From UBA8919 sp041658185 (GTDB lineage: Bacteria; Elusimicrobiota; UBA8919): a stretch of 64,000 nt of DNA. How positions within the stretch are numbered: position 1 is the first letter of the stretch; the number at the start of each line of letters is the position of its first letter. The DNA is taken from NCBI GenBank assembly GCA_041658185.1, contig JBBAAR010000013.1, forward strand, positions 1-64,000, in the 5' to 3' direction. The position numbers were made by a program, and so were the translations under genes. The notes below the pieces were generated by a model. It did no database searches, was not told where the DNA came from, and saw only the letters and a program-made list of their open reading frames with translations. This document shows, one piece after another, positions 1-9,700 of the stretch.

Positions 1-2650
1 TAAAGTTTATAAACTATATTATCAATTTCTTTGTCTGTTTTTTGGATTTCGGATTCCATGCGTTTTCGCTCGTCGGTAATTTTGTCGCCGAATTTCTGAA
101 GTTGCTTGTTTAAGTCAAGCATTTTTTGAGCAAGTTTTATAAACGGGTGCTGTTTTTCTTTAATGATAACTTTTACGGGAAATTGTTTTGCATTTATTAT
201 CAATATTTTTTGGAATAAATTTTTAGATTTATCTAAAAATTTTTGTGAATGATAAAAATTCATTAGTTTTGAATTAAATATTGCCAGAATAAACTTTTCA
301 TCAAATTCTTTATTATTTTTTATCAAAATGTTAAAGGCAATTTGAGTGTTATATAATTCGTCGTCTGTAAATGAGGCAAATATTCTTAATGGTTTTCCGC
401 TAATTATTTGTCTTACCAAAATTCGCGGTTGTGTAAAAAATCGTTGTTCTCTTGGAGCGCCCAACCACGGACCATAATTTATCCATTCTTTGCCATTCCA
501 AAATATACCATATCTGACAATATCTGCCCCGGATAATAATTTTTTGAAAGTTACGCTCTTTTTATATGTTGCATGAAATACTTTGTTATTAATCTGTTCT
601 TGTGTTTGTCCCTTATATTTGTCATAAGGGGTCAGCCCAAGACAAAAATCACAAATTTCTTCTAACTTTTTTATATTTTTTTCGATTTTTTCTAAAATAT
701 TCCGCGTTGCACTATCAGAAAAAATATTAAAAATATTTTTTTAGTTTTTGCCCATATTTCTTGCTCAATTTCCTTGCAAGTATCACAATTATCTCTGTCG
801 ATTTTGGTAATTTTATTATTTCTATCATAGCCAACGATTTCAATTTTATTATTCCTGTTCGCTCTTTTTTGCAAAACCAATATTATTGTTTCTACTTTTG
901 CTTCTTCAAAAATATTATCGGGTAATCGAACAATCTTTTTTATACTTGTTGATTTTATTATGAATTCTCGTAATTTTTTATATGAATCGTTATACAAAAT
1001 TGAATTAGGTATAATGAAAGAAAAATAGCCATCTTTTTTTAATAAATTTATCGCTTTTTCAACAAAAGATGCATAAAGATTTATTCTGTTTTCAGTAGAA
1101 AAATACTTATCAAACAAATAATCGACGGCACTTGGATCCATTCCCTTTATATCAACATACGGCGGGTTGCCGATGATGACATCAAAACCGCCTTCGGATA
1201 TTAGTTCCTTAAATTCTTCTTCCCATTTGAATGCTTTGTTGCCGGCGATTTTGGGGTCGTCAATTAGTGAATTTCCGCATCTGATATTTTTCAACATCGG
1301 CAGGCGTTCACGGGTATAGAGCGTTTTCAATAGCAGGTTCATCTGAGTAATTTCTACTGCCTGCTTGTCAAGGTCAACTCCGTAAATGTTGTTTGAGAGT
1401 ATTTCAGTTTTTTGAACAGTCCCGAATTCGGATTGTTTTTTGTTTTGTCCTACCCAGTAATCAACAAGTTCGTCAAATGCTCTGGTTAAAAACGAGCCAC
1501 TTCCGCAGGCGGGGTCAAGAATTCTTAATTTCCTCACAGTTTTAGATTTCGCAGTTTTAAGAATTTCACCGACGGTGTTTTTGACGATGTAATCAACGAT
1601 ATAAGTCGGCGTATAATAAATTCCCTGCTCTTTTCTGTGCTGGTGGGTTTCTTTCAGTTTTGTTGTTGTAGATGTCTTTTTCAGAATATGCCCGAGATAC
1701 TGCTCGTAAATACTGCCTAAAACATCCGAATTGATTACACCAAAATCGTAATGAATGTTGCCGTCTGGCGTCTGATACAGCGACTCAATAACTTCTTTCA
1801 GAACTTCGTCGTCAATCGTCAGGTCATCGCAAATATGCTTGTCAAAAAGTTTAGAATTGTAGCCATCATCAAACTCGCGGAAGATTCTTTTGAGTTCATT
1901 ATTTAAAATTTGCCTTCTATCCCTAACTGCTGAACGAAGATAATTCTTTTCAATTTCCCTGTCTTCGCAGGTTCTGATAAAAATGAGCCGGTCAAGTATC
2001 CGCTGGACTGACTCGTCAAGGTCTGTTTCGCTGATTTTGGATTTTGAATTTTTGAGTATGTTTGATGTAAGTTTTTCGCGGGCTTTCAAGAGGTCGTCAA
2101 GTATCTGTTTTGAGACGGGCTGCTTTTTTATTTTCTTGCCCCATTTTTCCGCCTCTTTATCAAGCAGTCCGTTTGTTATTGATTCTTTTGACAGAAGAAA
2201 AAGTTGTTCAAAATTAGAAATATAATCGGCATATTTAATTTCAAAAAGCAAACTTTCAAAGATGTGTTTTGTTTTTACTTCAGCATTAAAAACTTTTATT
2301 GACTCAAAATCTGTAAGTATCGCCCAAACAACGCCTTTGTGCCATGAATAATTTATTGCCTGTTTGCTGAATTCGGGATTATTGAGGTCTGCTTTAAGCG
2401 GTTTTGCTTCAACAAAAAATTTTACTATACCGCCTAATTTGAACGAGTAATCAACTCTGCCGCCGGAAATATTTGTTTCAAGTCCGACTTCGTCTCTGTT
2501 TTGAGTGTCCCAGCCGAGAGATTCAAATAGCGGGTCAATAAATCCTTTTTTTGTCTCTTCTTCGGTATAATGTGAGATTTTCCCGGCGGATTTTTCCACC
2601 TCATATTTTTCTATTAATCGGGTTATTTCTTTCTTCGCCTTTTCTTTCAT
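1..2650 (-). pseudogene. Type IIG restriction-modification enzyme, frameshifted; 3' end beyond the window
   Basis: This is a single-chain Eco57I-like enzyme combining DNA cleavage with adenine methylation. The N-terminus carries a PD-(D/E)xK-type nuclease pattern (D67, E81-x-K83). The methyltransferase core follows, with GIYYTP near residue 343, motif I DPACGSGSF near 377 and NPPY near 493. The frame stops at 692. The frame one base earlier is open from about 740 down to base 1 and encodes the expected C-terminal specificity region (FCLGLTPYDKYKGQ, then GPWLGAPREQRFF). One lost base in the A/T runs at 719-742 explains this. It may be a true mutation, phase variation or a homopolymer error. 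The family is clear; whether it is active is not. Confidence 0.85.
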
Positions 2651-2818
2651 TTTCTATCCGAAAACCGCAATCCAATTTTGATAATTATTTTTGGTCATAT
2701 ATTAATCAATACATCCTTATATTACATTAGACACGCAACTTGTAAAAACTCTGCACCGAAAATCCGGAAAACGATATTTTTTATTTTTTTACTTCCCACC
2801 GGACGCCTTTATTGAAGG

Positions 2819-4165
2819 TCAGGTAATGGCATAGTAACCGCCTGTTTTTGAACTTCCTTTATATTTTATTTTTCTTCCTGCTTTCAGTTTTTTCAGCCAG
2901 CGTTCAAGTGTTTTCAAGGGGACTTTGATTATTATTGCAATATAAGGCGCTCTCTTGCCGGGATTTTTCCTGATATATTCCAGTAAAAATTTTACACCCT
3001 CACTTACACCCTCACTTACACCCTCACCTTTCTTCTCTTTTGCCGGTACAGCGGCAATGTTAGGACGGTAAAAAGAAACCAGAAACCCGCTTTTAATTTT
3101 TTCAAAAGTGACCTTTACCCCGGCAGCTTTGCATTCATCGCTGATACGTTTTAGACCGGAACCCCATCCTTCAATGTCTTTAGTTAAATAAAAAGCATCG
3201 GCAATCAACGGATTCCGCGGAATACTTTTTTCTTTTCCACTTATAAAATCATACGGCGAATACTGGAAAGGAAATTGTCCGGGATTGTAAATTTCTATCC
3301 TGTTTTTATAAACAGCAATCTCGTTACCGGCAGGATTATCAAAATCGCGGTGGCACAGAGAATTAACGATTGCTTCACGTACTGCTTTAATCGGAATTTC
3401 CGGAGTTTCTATGCGCTTAAAATCAACAATATCGGCGCGCCAATTGATATGCTCTTTTACATATGTTTCGCATTGCACAATTAAATCAAATAGTGTTCCT
3501 TTGAACAATTGAATGTCAAGAAAAGTCGTTTTTTCATTTGTGGCAAAAAGAGCCGCTCTTACTTCAAGTCCGTTATTCTTACAAAATAATACGCGGCCGG
3601 CATTGAGTAAATACTCGTCTTTTGTAAGATTTAATTTGTTCAGAACATTTTTTACTGTATCAAATGAATAGCTGATACGGCCTGCTTCACGACCTCTTTT
3701 GATAAATGTTCTTACGGAAGGAACGTTGACGGCGGAAATTAATTTTTCCGAAACTTGAAAACCCCATTTATAGACATAGTTTTTCTTTTTTTCGATAAGA
3801 CGCTCTATTTCTTTAGTAGAAAGTTTCTTGTTTTCATCTCCGATTCTCAAATAAAAACGGCCATACGCCGAATAAAGATTTTCATGACCGTCAAACCTGA
3901 CGGCGATGCAATCCCTGCCGTCAACTTTTTCTAATCTTATATCGGGGAAAATCTTCGGGTCGATATGGTCGGTTATTGCTTGGGTTATATCTTTGAGCGT
4001 TGACTTGCCGATTTGCTGGCCGACTATTTTGCCGTTATCTTCAATTCCAAAGTAAAGAATGCCTTTGCCATGTTTGTTGAGGATTGAGACGATGGAAATT
4101 ACAGCCTCTTTTAATTCGGATGTGGATTTTTTCAGTTCGAGGGTTTCTGTTTCTTTGAACCTCAT
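2819..4165 (-). CDS. AlbA_2 (Schlafen-type) and HATPase_c_4 domain protein, putative regulator
   Basis: The 448-residue protein starts with an AlbA_2/Schlafen-type domain (about residues 1-125, ETLELKKS, then GILYFGIEDNGKIVG). A HATPase_c_4-like region follows at about 250-370 (AVREAIVNSLCHRDF, GWGSGLKRI). The C-terminus resembles a winged helix (about 395-448, PLKTLERWLKKLKAGRKIKY). The family is usually annotated as ATP-binding transcriptional regulators or RecG-like proteins, and some members sit in defence islands. Three tandem SEGV units (2997-3032) link the ATPase to the DNA-binding tail. It lies upstream of the type IIG gene on the same strand, separated by 168 bp in which I see no gene. 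The exact function is unknown. Confidence 0.8.
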   Translation of the reverse strand: MRFKETETLELKKSTSELKEAVISIVSILNKHGKGILYFGIEDNGKIVGQQIGKSTLKDITQAITDHIDPKIFPDIRLEKVDGRDCIAVRFDGHENLYSAYGRFYLRIGDENKKLSTKEIERLIEKKKNYVYKWGFQVSEKLISAVNVPSVRTFIKRGREAGRISYSFDTVKNVLNKLNLTKDEYLLNAGRVLFCKNNGLEVRAALFATNEKTTFLDIQLFKGTLFDLIVQCETYVKEHINWRADIVDFKRIETPEIPIKAVREAIVNSLCHRDFDNPAGNEIAVYKNRIEIYNPGQFPFQYSPYDFISGKEKSIPRNPLIADAFYLTKDIEGWGSGLKRISDECKAAGVKVTFEKIKSGFLVSFYRPNIAAVPAKEKKGEGVSEGVSEGVKFLLEYIRKNPGKRAPYIAIIIKVPLKTLERWLKKLKAGRKIKYKGSSKTGGYYAIT

Positions 4166-4203
4166 AATATTCCGGTACTGATTTTTTATTCCTGCATGGT
4201 TTT

Positions 4204-4231
4204 ATTATACTACTTCATAACAAAAAATCAA
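4204..4231 (-). promoter_or_regulatory. Sigma70-type promoter for the AlbA_2 gene
   Basis: On the minus strand TTGATT (4231-4226), a 16-bp spacer and TATAAT (4209-4204) are followed by a roughly 35-nt leader and GGAAT shortly before the ATG at 4165. Confidence 0.65.
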
Positions 4232-4435
4232 GAAATATTTTTTTGCGGGAAACAAAACATGCGAGACACTATCATTGCTTCCGCTAACATTTAATTTGGA
4301 ATTTCACCGTCGAAATTAGCGAAAAATATTAGTTCCAATCGCATACTAATCGCACACTTTTGGTTTGGTGTTTTTTGCTAATTTTGAATTGCATAAAAAA
4401 ATGCCCTATTTTCGGGGATTTTTCCCAAAAAAAAA

Positions 4436-4508
4436 TGAGCCCGGTGCGATTTGAACGCACGACCACTTGATTAAAAGTCAAGTGCTCTACCAGCTGAGCT
4501 ACGGGCCC
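4436..4508 (-). tRNA. tRNA-Lys (anticodon TTT)
   Basis: This 73-nt tRNA has acceptor strands GGGCCCG and CGGGCTC (one G-T pair) and discriminator A. The D-loop contains AGCTGGTAG. The anticodon stem-loop is CTTGA-CTTTTAA-TCAAG and the T-arm GTGCG-TTCAAAT-CGCAC. All canonical features are present, and CCA is not encoded. It borders the restriction-modification/AlbA_2 region, a common position for island insertion. Confidence 0.97.
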
Positions 4509-4673
4509 AAATGTCCGTCATGAGAATTTAAGATGCTTGTTTTCCGACGGTAAACGTCAGAAAATAGTTTTGTTCCTGACACTTTCGGATATCTTAAAAA
4601 ACCATCGCATTTTCACTGCCTCTTCAGATTTTTTGCAGATGAATTTATTGTTCAAAAATTATACTATAGTTAG

Positions 4674-4702
4674 ATTCTATCAAATTATATTTCTTTTGTC
4701 AA
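4674..4702 (-). promoter_or_regulatory. Sigma70-type promoter upstream of tRNA-Lys
   Basis: On the minus strand TTGACA (4702-4697), a 17-bp spacer and TAGAAT (4679-4674). A second TATAAT lies at 4663-4658. The start of transcription would be about 150 nt before the tRNA. The leader contains a possible 17-codon reading frame (ATG near 4606) preceded by GAAGAGG, and a GACG-GTAAA-CGTC hairpin. Otherwise I see nothing in 4509-4728. Confidence 0.6.
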
Positions 4703-4728
4703 GATTTTTTTCGGCAAACTTCCCAAAA

Positions 4729-4874
4729 CTATTTTCTATCCGGGAACTTCTCATCTGCCGGCGCACCGCCCAAACCCCAGTTTTCTTTTTCAACTTCGCT
4801 GATGACCAACTGAACGGTTTCAATTAATTTTTTCTTCGTTTTCCCGGTTATCCCTCAAGCTGGAAAAATGCTAA
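4729..4874 (-). pseudogene. Decayed 4-oxalocrotonate tautomerase-like gene
   Basis: Two adjoining frames encode the pieces of a small tautomerase. FFQLEG is read at 4868-4851, and one base out of frame ITGKTKKKLIETV runs on into ISEVEKENWGLGGAPAD and stops at 4729-4731. The NWGxGG end is typical of the 4-OT/DmpI family. Compared with the usual length of about 60-70 residues, the segment between the first helix and the second strand is missing. There is no start codon and one base has been lost. A homology search would decide, since the remnant is short. Confidence 0.5.
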
Positions 4875-4938
4875 TTCAACAAATTAAACACCGTCCCCTA
4901 ACAAATCAGAACCTGTTTCCGGTTTTTCGGCGAACGGC

Positions 4939-6336
4939 TCACCGCCCGACGGGCACCGCTTTTTGCTTCTTTTCTGCAAGGTGAATCTTCGCCAGTTCAA
5001 TTTTATTTTTTGAGTCGGCATCATTCGGGTCAATTCTCAAAACCGCTTCCCAACCGGCGATTGCAAGTTCATATTCGCCTTTTTCATAATGTCTGAGTGC
5101 GGCATCATAATGTCCCTTTTTGAGCGACAATTTTTTTTCAGGCGTCAATTCTTTGTGTACCGGAACAGGTTGTTCTTCTTTGTGTACCGGAACGGGCTGT
5201 TCTTCTTTTTGCACCGGAACGGGTTGTTCTTCTTTTTGTACCGGAACGGGTTGTTCTTCTTTTTGTACCGGAACGGGCTGTTCTTCTTTGTGTACCGGAA
5301 CGGGCTGTTCTTCTTTTTGCGGCGGGGGAGCGGGCGGCGAATGCATTCCCTCCTCTTGTGCGATTTTTTCTTTTGCTTTTACCTTTTCTTCCGACAGCGT
5401 ATATCTGAATGTCAGAGACAGCCGGTGACTCCCCGACGTGTCCGGCATCTGCAACGGAAGCAAAAATGCATAATCAAGTTGAAGACCGGTTTCGCTGAAC
5501 ATTTTGTTGTATGAAAACCCGAATGAGAATTCTCTGTCATTTCCGCCTAAACGGGCGGCAAATGTGTTATAATTAAACCATGACTCTATCCCGCCTGAGA
5601 CCTTAAAATCCGCAGTGTTATCTGCCGGTTTTCTGTATGAGACGTCAACTGTCGGCGTGATGTTTTCAAAAAATGCCCAGTCGCCGCCGCGGTACGCCGT
5701 TCCGAACTTTAATATCATAGGCACATTATCCTCGGTTTTAAGTCCCACGTCCGGCTGTAAAATGTTGAGGGCGGAAAACCCGAACGAGTAATCGGACGGT
5801 TTCAGTAAGATACCGATGTCGGGCGTAAAACCGCCGGCGGATGTCCCTCCGGCAAATACAGGGTTATCCATACTTTTTGTCCGGGAGTCAAGCATATAGG
5901 AATGTGTAAGATATTTCAAGTTGAGTCCTGCCATCAGCGGAAATGTGACGCCGAGGTCTTCCGCCAAATCCCGTGCATAACTCGCCGAAACGGTGTTTTC
6001 CCTGTAATATCCCCAGAGCGCAAAATCGGTAACGGTTAAGCCGAATGAACCTATCGCCGTCGGATAAACGCCGGCTGCATACATCTGCGAAAGATTTACG
6101 TCATCAATCCCGGCAAAAAGTTTGTTGTACATAAACGTCGTTTCCAGCATTTCAAGTTGAGCAATTCCTGCTGGATTCCAGAGCGTTGCCGACGGGTCGT
6201 TCGCAATAGCGGTAAATGTGTTGCCCATTCCGCCCGCACGCGTGCCCCAGCCGGTATCCTGGAAGGCAGGGAAACCGTAAGTAGTAAGTAGTAAGTAGTA
6301 AGTAGTAAGTAAAAAGTAATTCTTTTTTATTTTCAT
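4939..6336 (-). CDS. PorV/UPF0164-like outer-membrane protein with repeat linker and TPR tail
   Basis: The mature N-terminus (GTRAGGMGNTFTAIANDPSA, then LWNPAG) is typical of PorV/UPF0164 family outer-membrane beta-barrels, and strand-like segments continue to about residue 340. Six nine-residue repeats (QKEEQPVPV or HKEEQPVPV) and a TPR-like tail (YEKGEYELAIAGWEAVLRID) follow. I chose ATG 6336 (MKIKKNYF) because it begins a signal peptide and overlaps the stop of the upstream gene as ATGA. The hydrophobic part of that signal peptide is encoded by the heptamer array at 6277-6312. Members of this family are associated with outer-membrane secretion or sorting systems; the partner here is unknown, though the adjacent surface protein is a candidate. 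Confidence 0.75.
   Translation of the reverse strand: MKIKKNYFLLTTYYLLLTTYGFPAFQDTGWGTRAGGMGNTFTAIANDPSATLWNPAGIAQLEMLETTFMYNKLFAGIDDVNLSQMYAAGVYPTAIGSFGLTVTDFALWGYYRENTVSASYARDLAEDLGVTFPLMAGLNLKYLTHSYMLDSRTKSMDNPVFAGGTSAGGFTPDIGILLKPSDYSFGFSALNILQPDVGLKTEDNVPMILKFGTAYRGGDWAFFENITPTVDVSYRKPADNTADFKVSGGIESWFNYNTFAARLGGNDREFSFGFSYNKMFSETGLQLDYAFLLPLQMPDTSGSHRLSLTFRYTLSEEKVKAKEKIAQEEGMHSPPAPPPQKEEQPVPVHKEEQPVPVQKEEQPVPVQKEEQPVPVQKEEQPVPVHKEEQPVPVHKELTPEKKLSLKKGHYDAALRHYEKGEYELAIAGWEAVLRIDPNDADSKNKIELAKIHLAEKKQKAVPVGR
5155..5318 (-). repeat. 27-bp tandem repeat, about six units, inside the PorV-like gene
   Basis: The unit reads gttgttcttctttttgtacc plus ggaacgg on the plus strand and encodes [QH]KEEQPVPV. 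Units differ only at a few positions, such as TGTAC, TGCAC and GTGTAC. The length is a multiple of three, so changes in copy number keep the frame. Confidence 0.9.
6277..6312 (-). repeat. Heptamer array (TTACTAC)n at the 3' side of the S23 gene
   Basis: On the plus strand gtaagta is repeated about five times and followed by aaaagtaa. On the coding strand it is translated as LLTTYYLLLTTY, the core of the PorV-like signal peptide. It is an inverted, imperfect match of the array at 6692-6725. Confidence 0.85.
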
Positions 6337-6686
6337 AATTTTGCTATTAAACCTGTCAACATTTTTCCGGTTTTTTCTGTCAATTCCATAATTTCTTGGC
6401 ATTCATTTGATGAAATATATTTAAGTCTTAAAGAAATAATAAGTTGCGTTTCCAATTCACTAAGCGAACCTCTCGCAATAAAAAGAAATTGTTTAAACTC
6501 TGCTTTAGAATGTCTTGAAGCGCCTTCGGCAATATTGCTGCTGATAGATACCGATGCACGACGCATCTGTATTGTCAAACCATAAATCTCTTCTTTTGGA
6601 AATTTTCTAGTTAAATAATAAATTTTTTCAACAAGCAAAATGGACACCTGCCAAACTTGTAATCTTTCATGAGGTCTTTTTTCCAT
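6333..6686 (-). CDS. Four-helix-bundle protein of the S23/IVP family (TIGR02436 type)
   Basis: A roughly 117-residue four-helix-bundle protein with the family signatures ERLQVWQ, LTIQMRRASVSISSNIAEG and FLFIARGSLSELETQL. It is related to the proteins encoded by intervening sequences in 23S rRNA genes; their role is not settled. I prefer ATG 6686 to GTG 6698 because GGTGA lies about 6 bases before it. The stop overlaps the ATG of the PorV-like gene (ATGA). Heptamer arrays flank it on both sides in opposite orientation, so it looks like an inserted cassette. Confidence 0.88.
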   Translation of the reverse strand: MEKRPHERLQVWQVSILLVEKIYYLTRKFPKEEIYGLTIQMRRASVSISSNIAEGASRHSKAEFKQFLFIARGSLSELETQLIISLRLKYISSNECQEIMELTEKTGKMLTGLIAKL

Positions 6687-6691
6687 CGCAT

Positions 6692-6725
6692 TCACCACTT
6701 ACTACTCACCACTTACCACTTACTA
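6692..6725 (-). repeat. Heptamer-like array at the 5' side of the S23 gene
   Basis: On the minus strand TAGTAAGTGGTAAGTGG followed by TGAGTAGTAAGTGGTGA. Its first TAG is the stop codon of the upstream surface-protein gene, and its last GGTGA supplies the ribosome-binding site of the S23 gene. It is the approximate inverse of the array at 6277-6312. Confidence 0.8.
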
Positions 6726-9700
6726 TTTTGCAAGCACAACAGCACCGGTTCTCTTCTGTCCGCTTACTGCTTCAACTTTATAAATATAAACGCCCGACTC
6801 CAAAACATTGCCGTCGTCGTCTTTACCGTCCCAGTTATCCGAACCGTCGTCAATAGTCCTGATTTTTTTGCCGGTCACGTCATATATCTCAATCTTTTTG
6901 ATGGCAGAATCGCACTCAAACTGTATGCGGTTGTTTGTCGCAGGCGTAAGGAATTTATCTTTCGTTGCCGGTTTAACGGGCGGAGTCCCTTTCGGGAAAA
7001 GTGCATAAAGAGTGAAGTGGTTCACATATCCGGAAACCGTATTCTTTGCGGTGTCAACTGTGCTGTCTACATAACGCCAGCCCCAGTTATCCCACCAGTA
7101 AAGACGCAGTCCGAGCGCGGAAATGTTACCGCTGTCGTCAATTATGCCGTCCTGGTTCTGGTCAAGGTATCTTATCGTTAACAGCACGGGTTTTTTAAAT
7201 TCCGTGTTGTTCGGCAGGAAATCAAAGCAGGAAACCGGAGCCGTGCTGTTTGATGCAATTGTTGAAGTATTCTCATTTTTGAACGCCCAAGGCGGAGGAG
7301 CAGTATCGTCCGGATAACCATGCTGTACAATTGATATCGGCACATTTGTGGACAGAGCGCCCGGAGGAATTACAATACTCGTATGACCGGCGGACGTGTT
7401 CTGGTCGCCGTCAGGTACCGTAATCGTTCCTCCGGAAGCCGCCGGAACGACGGTTTCTGCCGTTTGCGTCTTTACGTCAACGGTCGGGGCATTTTCCGCG
7501 GTAATAGTCGTGCCGTTAACGACAAAATATCCGCTGTTGTTCGGCATCAAGTCCTTTGCCTCAATGTAATACTTAAAACCTGCCATAAATGTAGCGTCAA
7601 TTGGGCCTATTTTGAAAGTGTAAAGGTCGCCGGTATTTGTTGTCGTTGAGACCGCTATCCACGAGCCGCCGGTTTTTTCATAATAAAGTTTTGCGGAAAC
7701 GACGGTTCCCGGCGAACCTGTATTATCCTTATCCGTAATAGTCACCGCAATAATTGCATACCCGCCCAAAACATCAATTTCTGTTATGGGTGTATGGACG
7801 ACCGTCGGCGGAATTGAATCCGGACTTGCCATCGTTTCGTTTGAGTAAATTGACTCAACCCCGTCTCTATCACTGCTCGTCATCACATAATAATAAATCG
7901 CAACGGTAGACGGCGTATCAGAATAAGAAGTTTCTATTGATGAACCGACAGGTGTATAAGGACCGCCGGAAACGACTGAACGGTAAATTTTGTAAGATGA
8001 AAAATTACCCGCTCCGCGGTCGGACGAATCCGTCCAGACAAGATTTACATTACTTCCGAAACAATCCGCGGAAACCAATGCCGGCGGATTTATCCTCGCA
8101 ACCGTTGAAGCAGTATTTGAATATCCGCTTTCAAGTGCGATTGAATACAAACCGTTCCCGGAATTACCCCGGTCAACGGCAGTTATTTTGTAGTAATACG
8201 TCACACCGTTTTTCAATCCATAAAATGTCAATGTTGCGTTTGTTGTTGTTGCAGATGAAAATTGCTCGGAAAAATCTTATGTTTGAGAATCACAGTAAAT
8301 TTGATAATGGTCTAAATCAAAAACGGAAACAGCATTCCATGTAAGCGTGATTTGTGTATTAGATGCGGTTGCTGTAAGTCCTGCCGGTGCGGGCGGAGAT
8401 AAATCCTGTGCTGCGGCGGATGAAAGCGTGTTGACGAATGTTCCCGTAGACCAACTTGCCCAGTTATTAGTAATCTTGTCCCTAAATTTTACGGCGAAAT
8501 AATATGACGTTCCGGGGTTAAGCCCTGTAACATTAGTTGAGAGTGCCTGCTGTGTCACGGTGTTTGTTGACTGAACGGTAAATGTTGCGGCGGTGCCGAA
8601 AGTCGTTTCGTTTCCGAGCGGATTTGTTGAGTACTTCACCCAATAGGCACCGCCGGCAATGCTGCCTGCAGTTCCGTCGTCGCCTGGCGCGGTCCATTTA
8701 AGTGTTATAGAGCCGTCAACCGGACCCGCCAATGCGGTTAAGTCGGAAATTCCTGCCGGCGGAATACAATCAAATCCTAACTTTGCATTTCCTCCGGAAC
8801 CGAGCTCCGTTGATGTTGAAGAAGTTAAGCCGTTACTATTCTCACTCCAGACCCGCCACCAGTATGTGCCGTTGTCGGTCAAAGCGGGCCACTTGTAACC
8901 GGTGGTCCCCTGACTTAATAATTGTGACGTTGTTTCAAAAAAGAGCGGGCTGAAAGAGGAAAATGACGATACCTGTAAATGGAATTTTAGTTGATCGCTT
9001 GCTTGGGTGAACGACGAAATAATTGTTGACGAGTTTGTCCACTGCATTGATGCCAGTTGATTACCGCTTTCACCTATTTGAACAAGGGACGACGGTTTAT
9101 CGGGGGCTAAAATATACTCTACGATGAACACCCGCTCGGTTCCCCACTGTCCGTTCCCATCACCGTCTCTCGGCCTTACATGAAAATAATGATTTGTAAC
9201 ATCAACAGGAAAGTCATCAATATAATCATCCGTAGTGCCGGACTCCGAACCGTCAATAGTACCGGTTGCCGTGTTGTTATATTCGTAATAAAATACACTT
9301 GAATACGTCGGGTTGGTCCAGGTAAATGATATTTGTCCGTCGCTGCCGGCCGCCATATAACCGAACGGTGCACCCGATGTAAAAGATGTTCTGTCGTCTA
9401 ACGAGGGTCCTGCTTGCACCGCTACAATATCCGGAGCAGTTCTTTGAGTGACTACGACATCGTCGAGATAATATGTTTTGCTACCGCTTCTATAAAATTT
9501 AATATATATATTGTTATAACTTGATAAATCAAAAGTTTCCTGCATAAAAGTACCGCCATAATCGGTAGCCGTCGGAGAACCGGGTAATGATGCCCAAGTA
9601 GCCGCATTTGTTGAATATTGAATATTGAAACTTGAAGCACCGGCGCTGGCATACATCCAGTAAGTTAAAGCGGCGGGATAGTTTAATACCGGGGTAATTA

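Noticed and set aside
719..742. Programmed -1 frameshifting in the restriction-modification gene
   Set aside because: No X-XXY-YYZ slippery heptamer lies in the correct phase and the other frame has a stop at 741-743, so a plain one-base change is simpler.
4537..4827. A 96-codon plus-strand frame between tRNA-Lys and the PorV-like gene
   Set aside because: The minus strand of the same stretch holds a promoter and a tautomerase remnant, and the plus frame has no coding signature.
5089..5514. Two overlapping plus-strand frames encoding CTGTGCSS- and FFLYRNGLF-type repeats
   Set aside because: They are the reverse reading of the 27-bp tandem repeat in the PorV-like gene and have no ribosome-binding site or family match.
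6277..6725. The heptamer arrays as a CRISPR-like array
   Set aside because: Units are only 7 bp without spacers and no cas genes are near.
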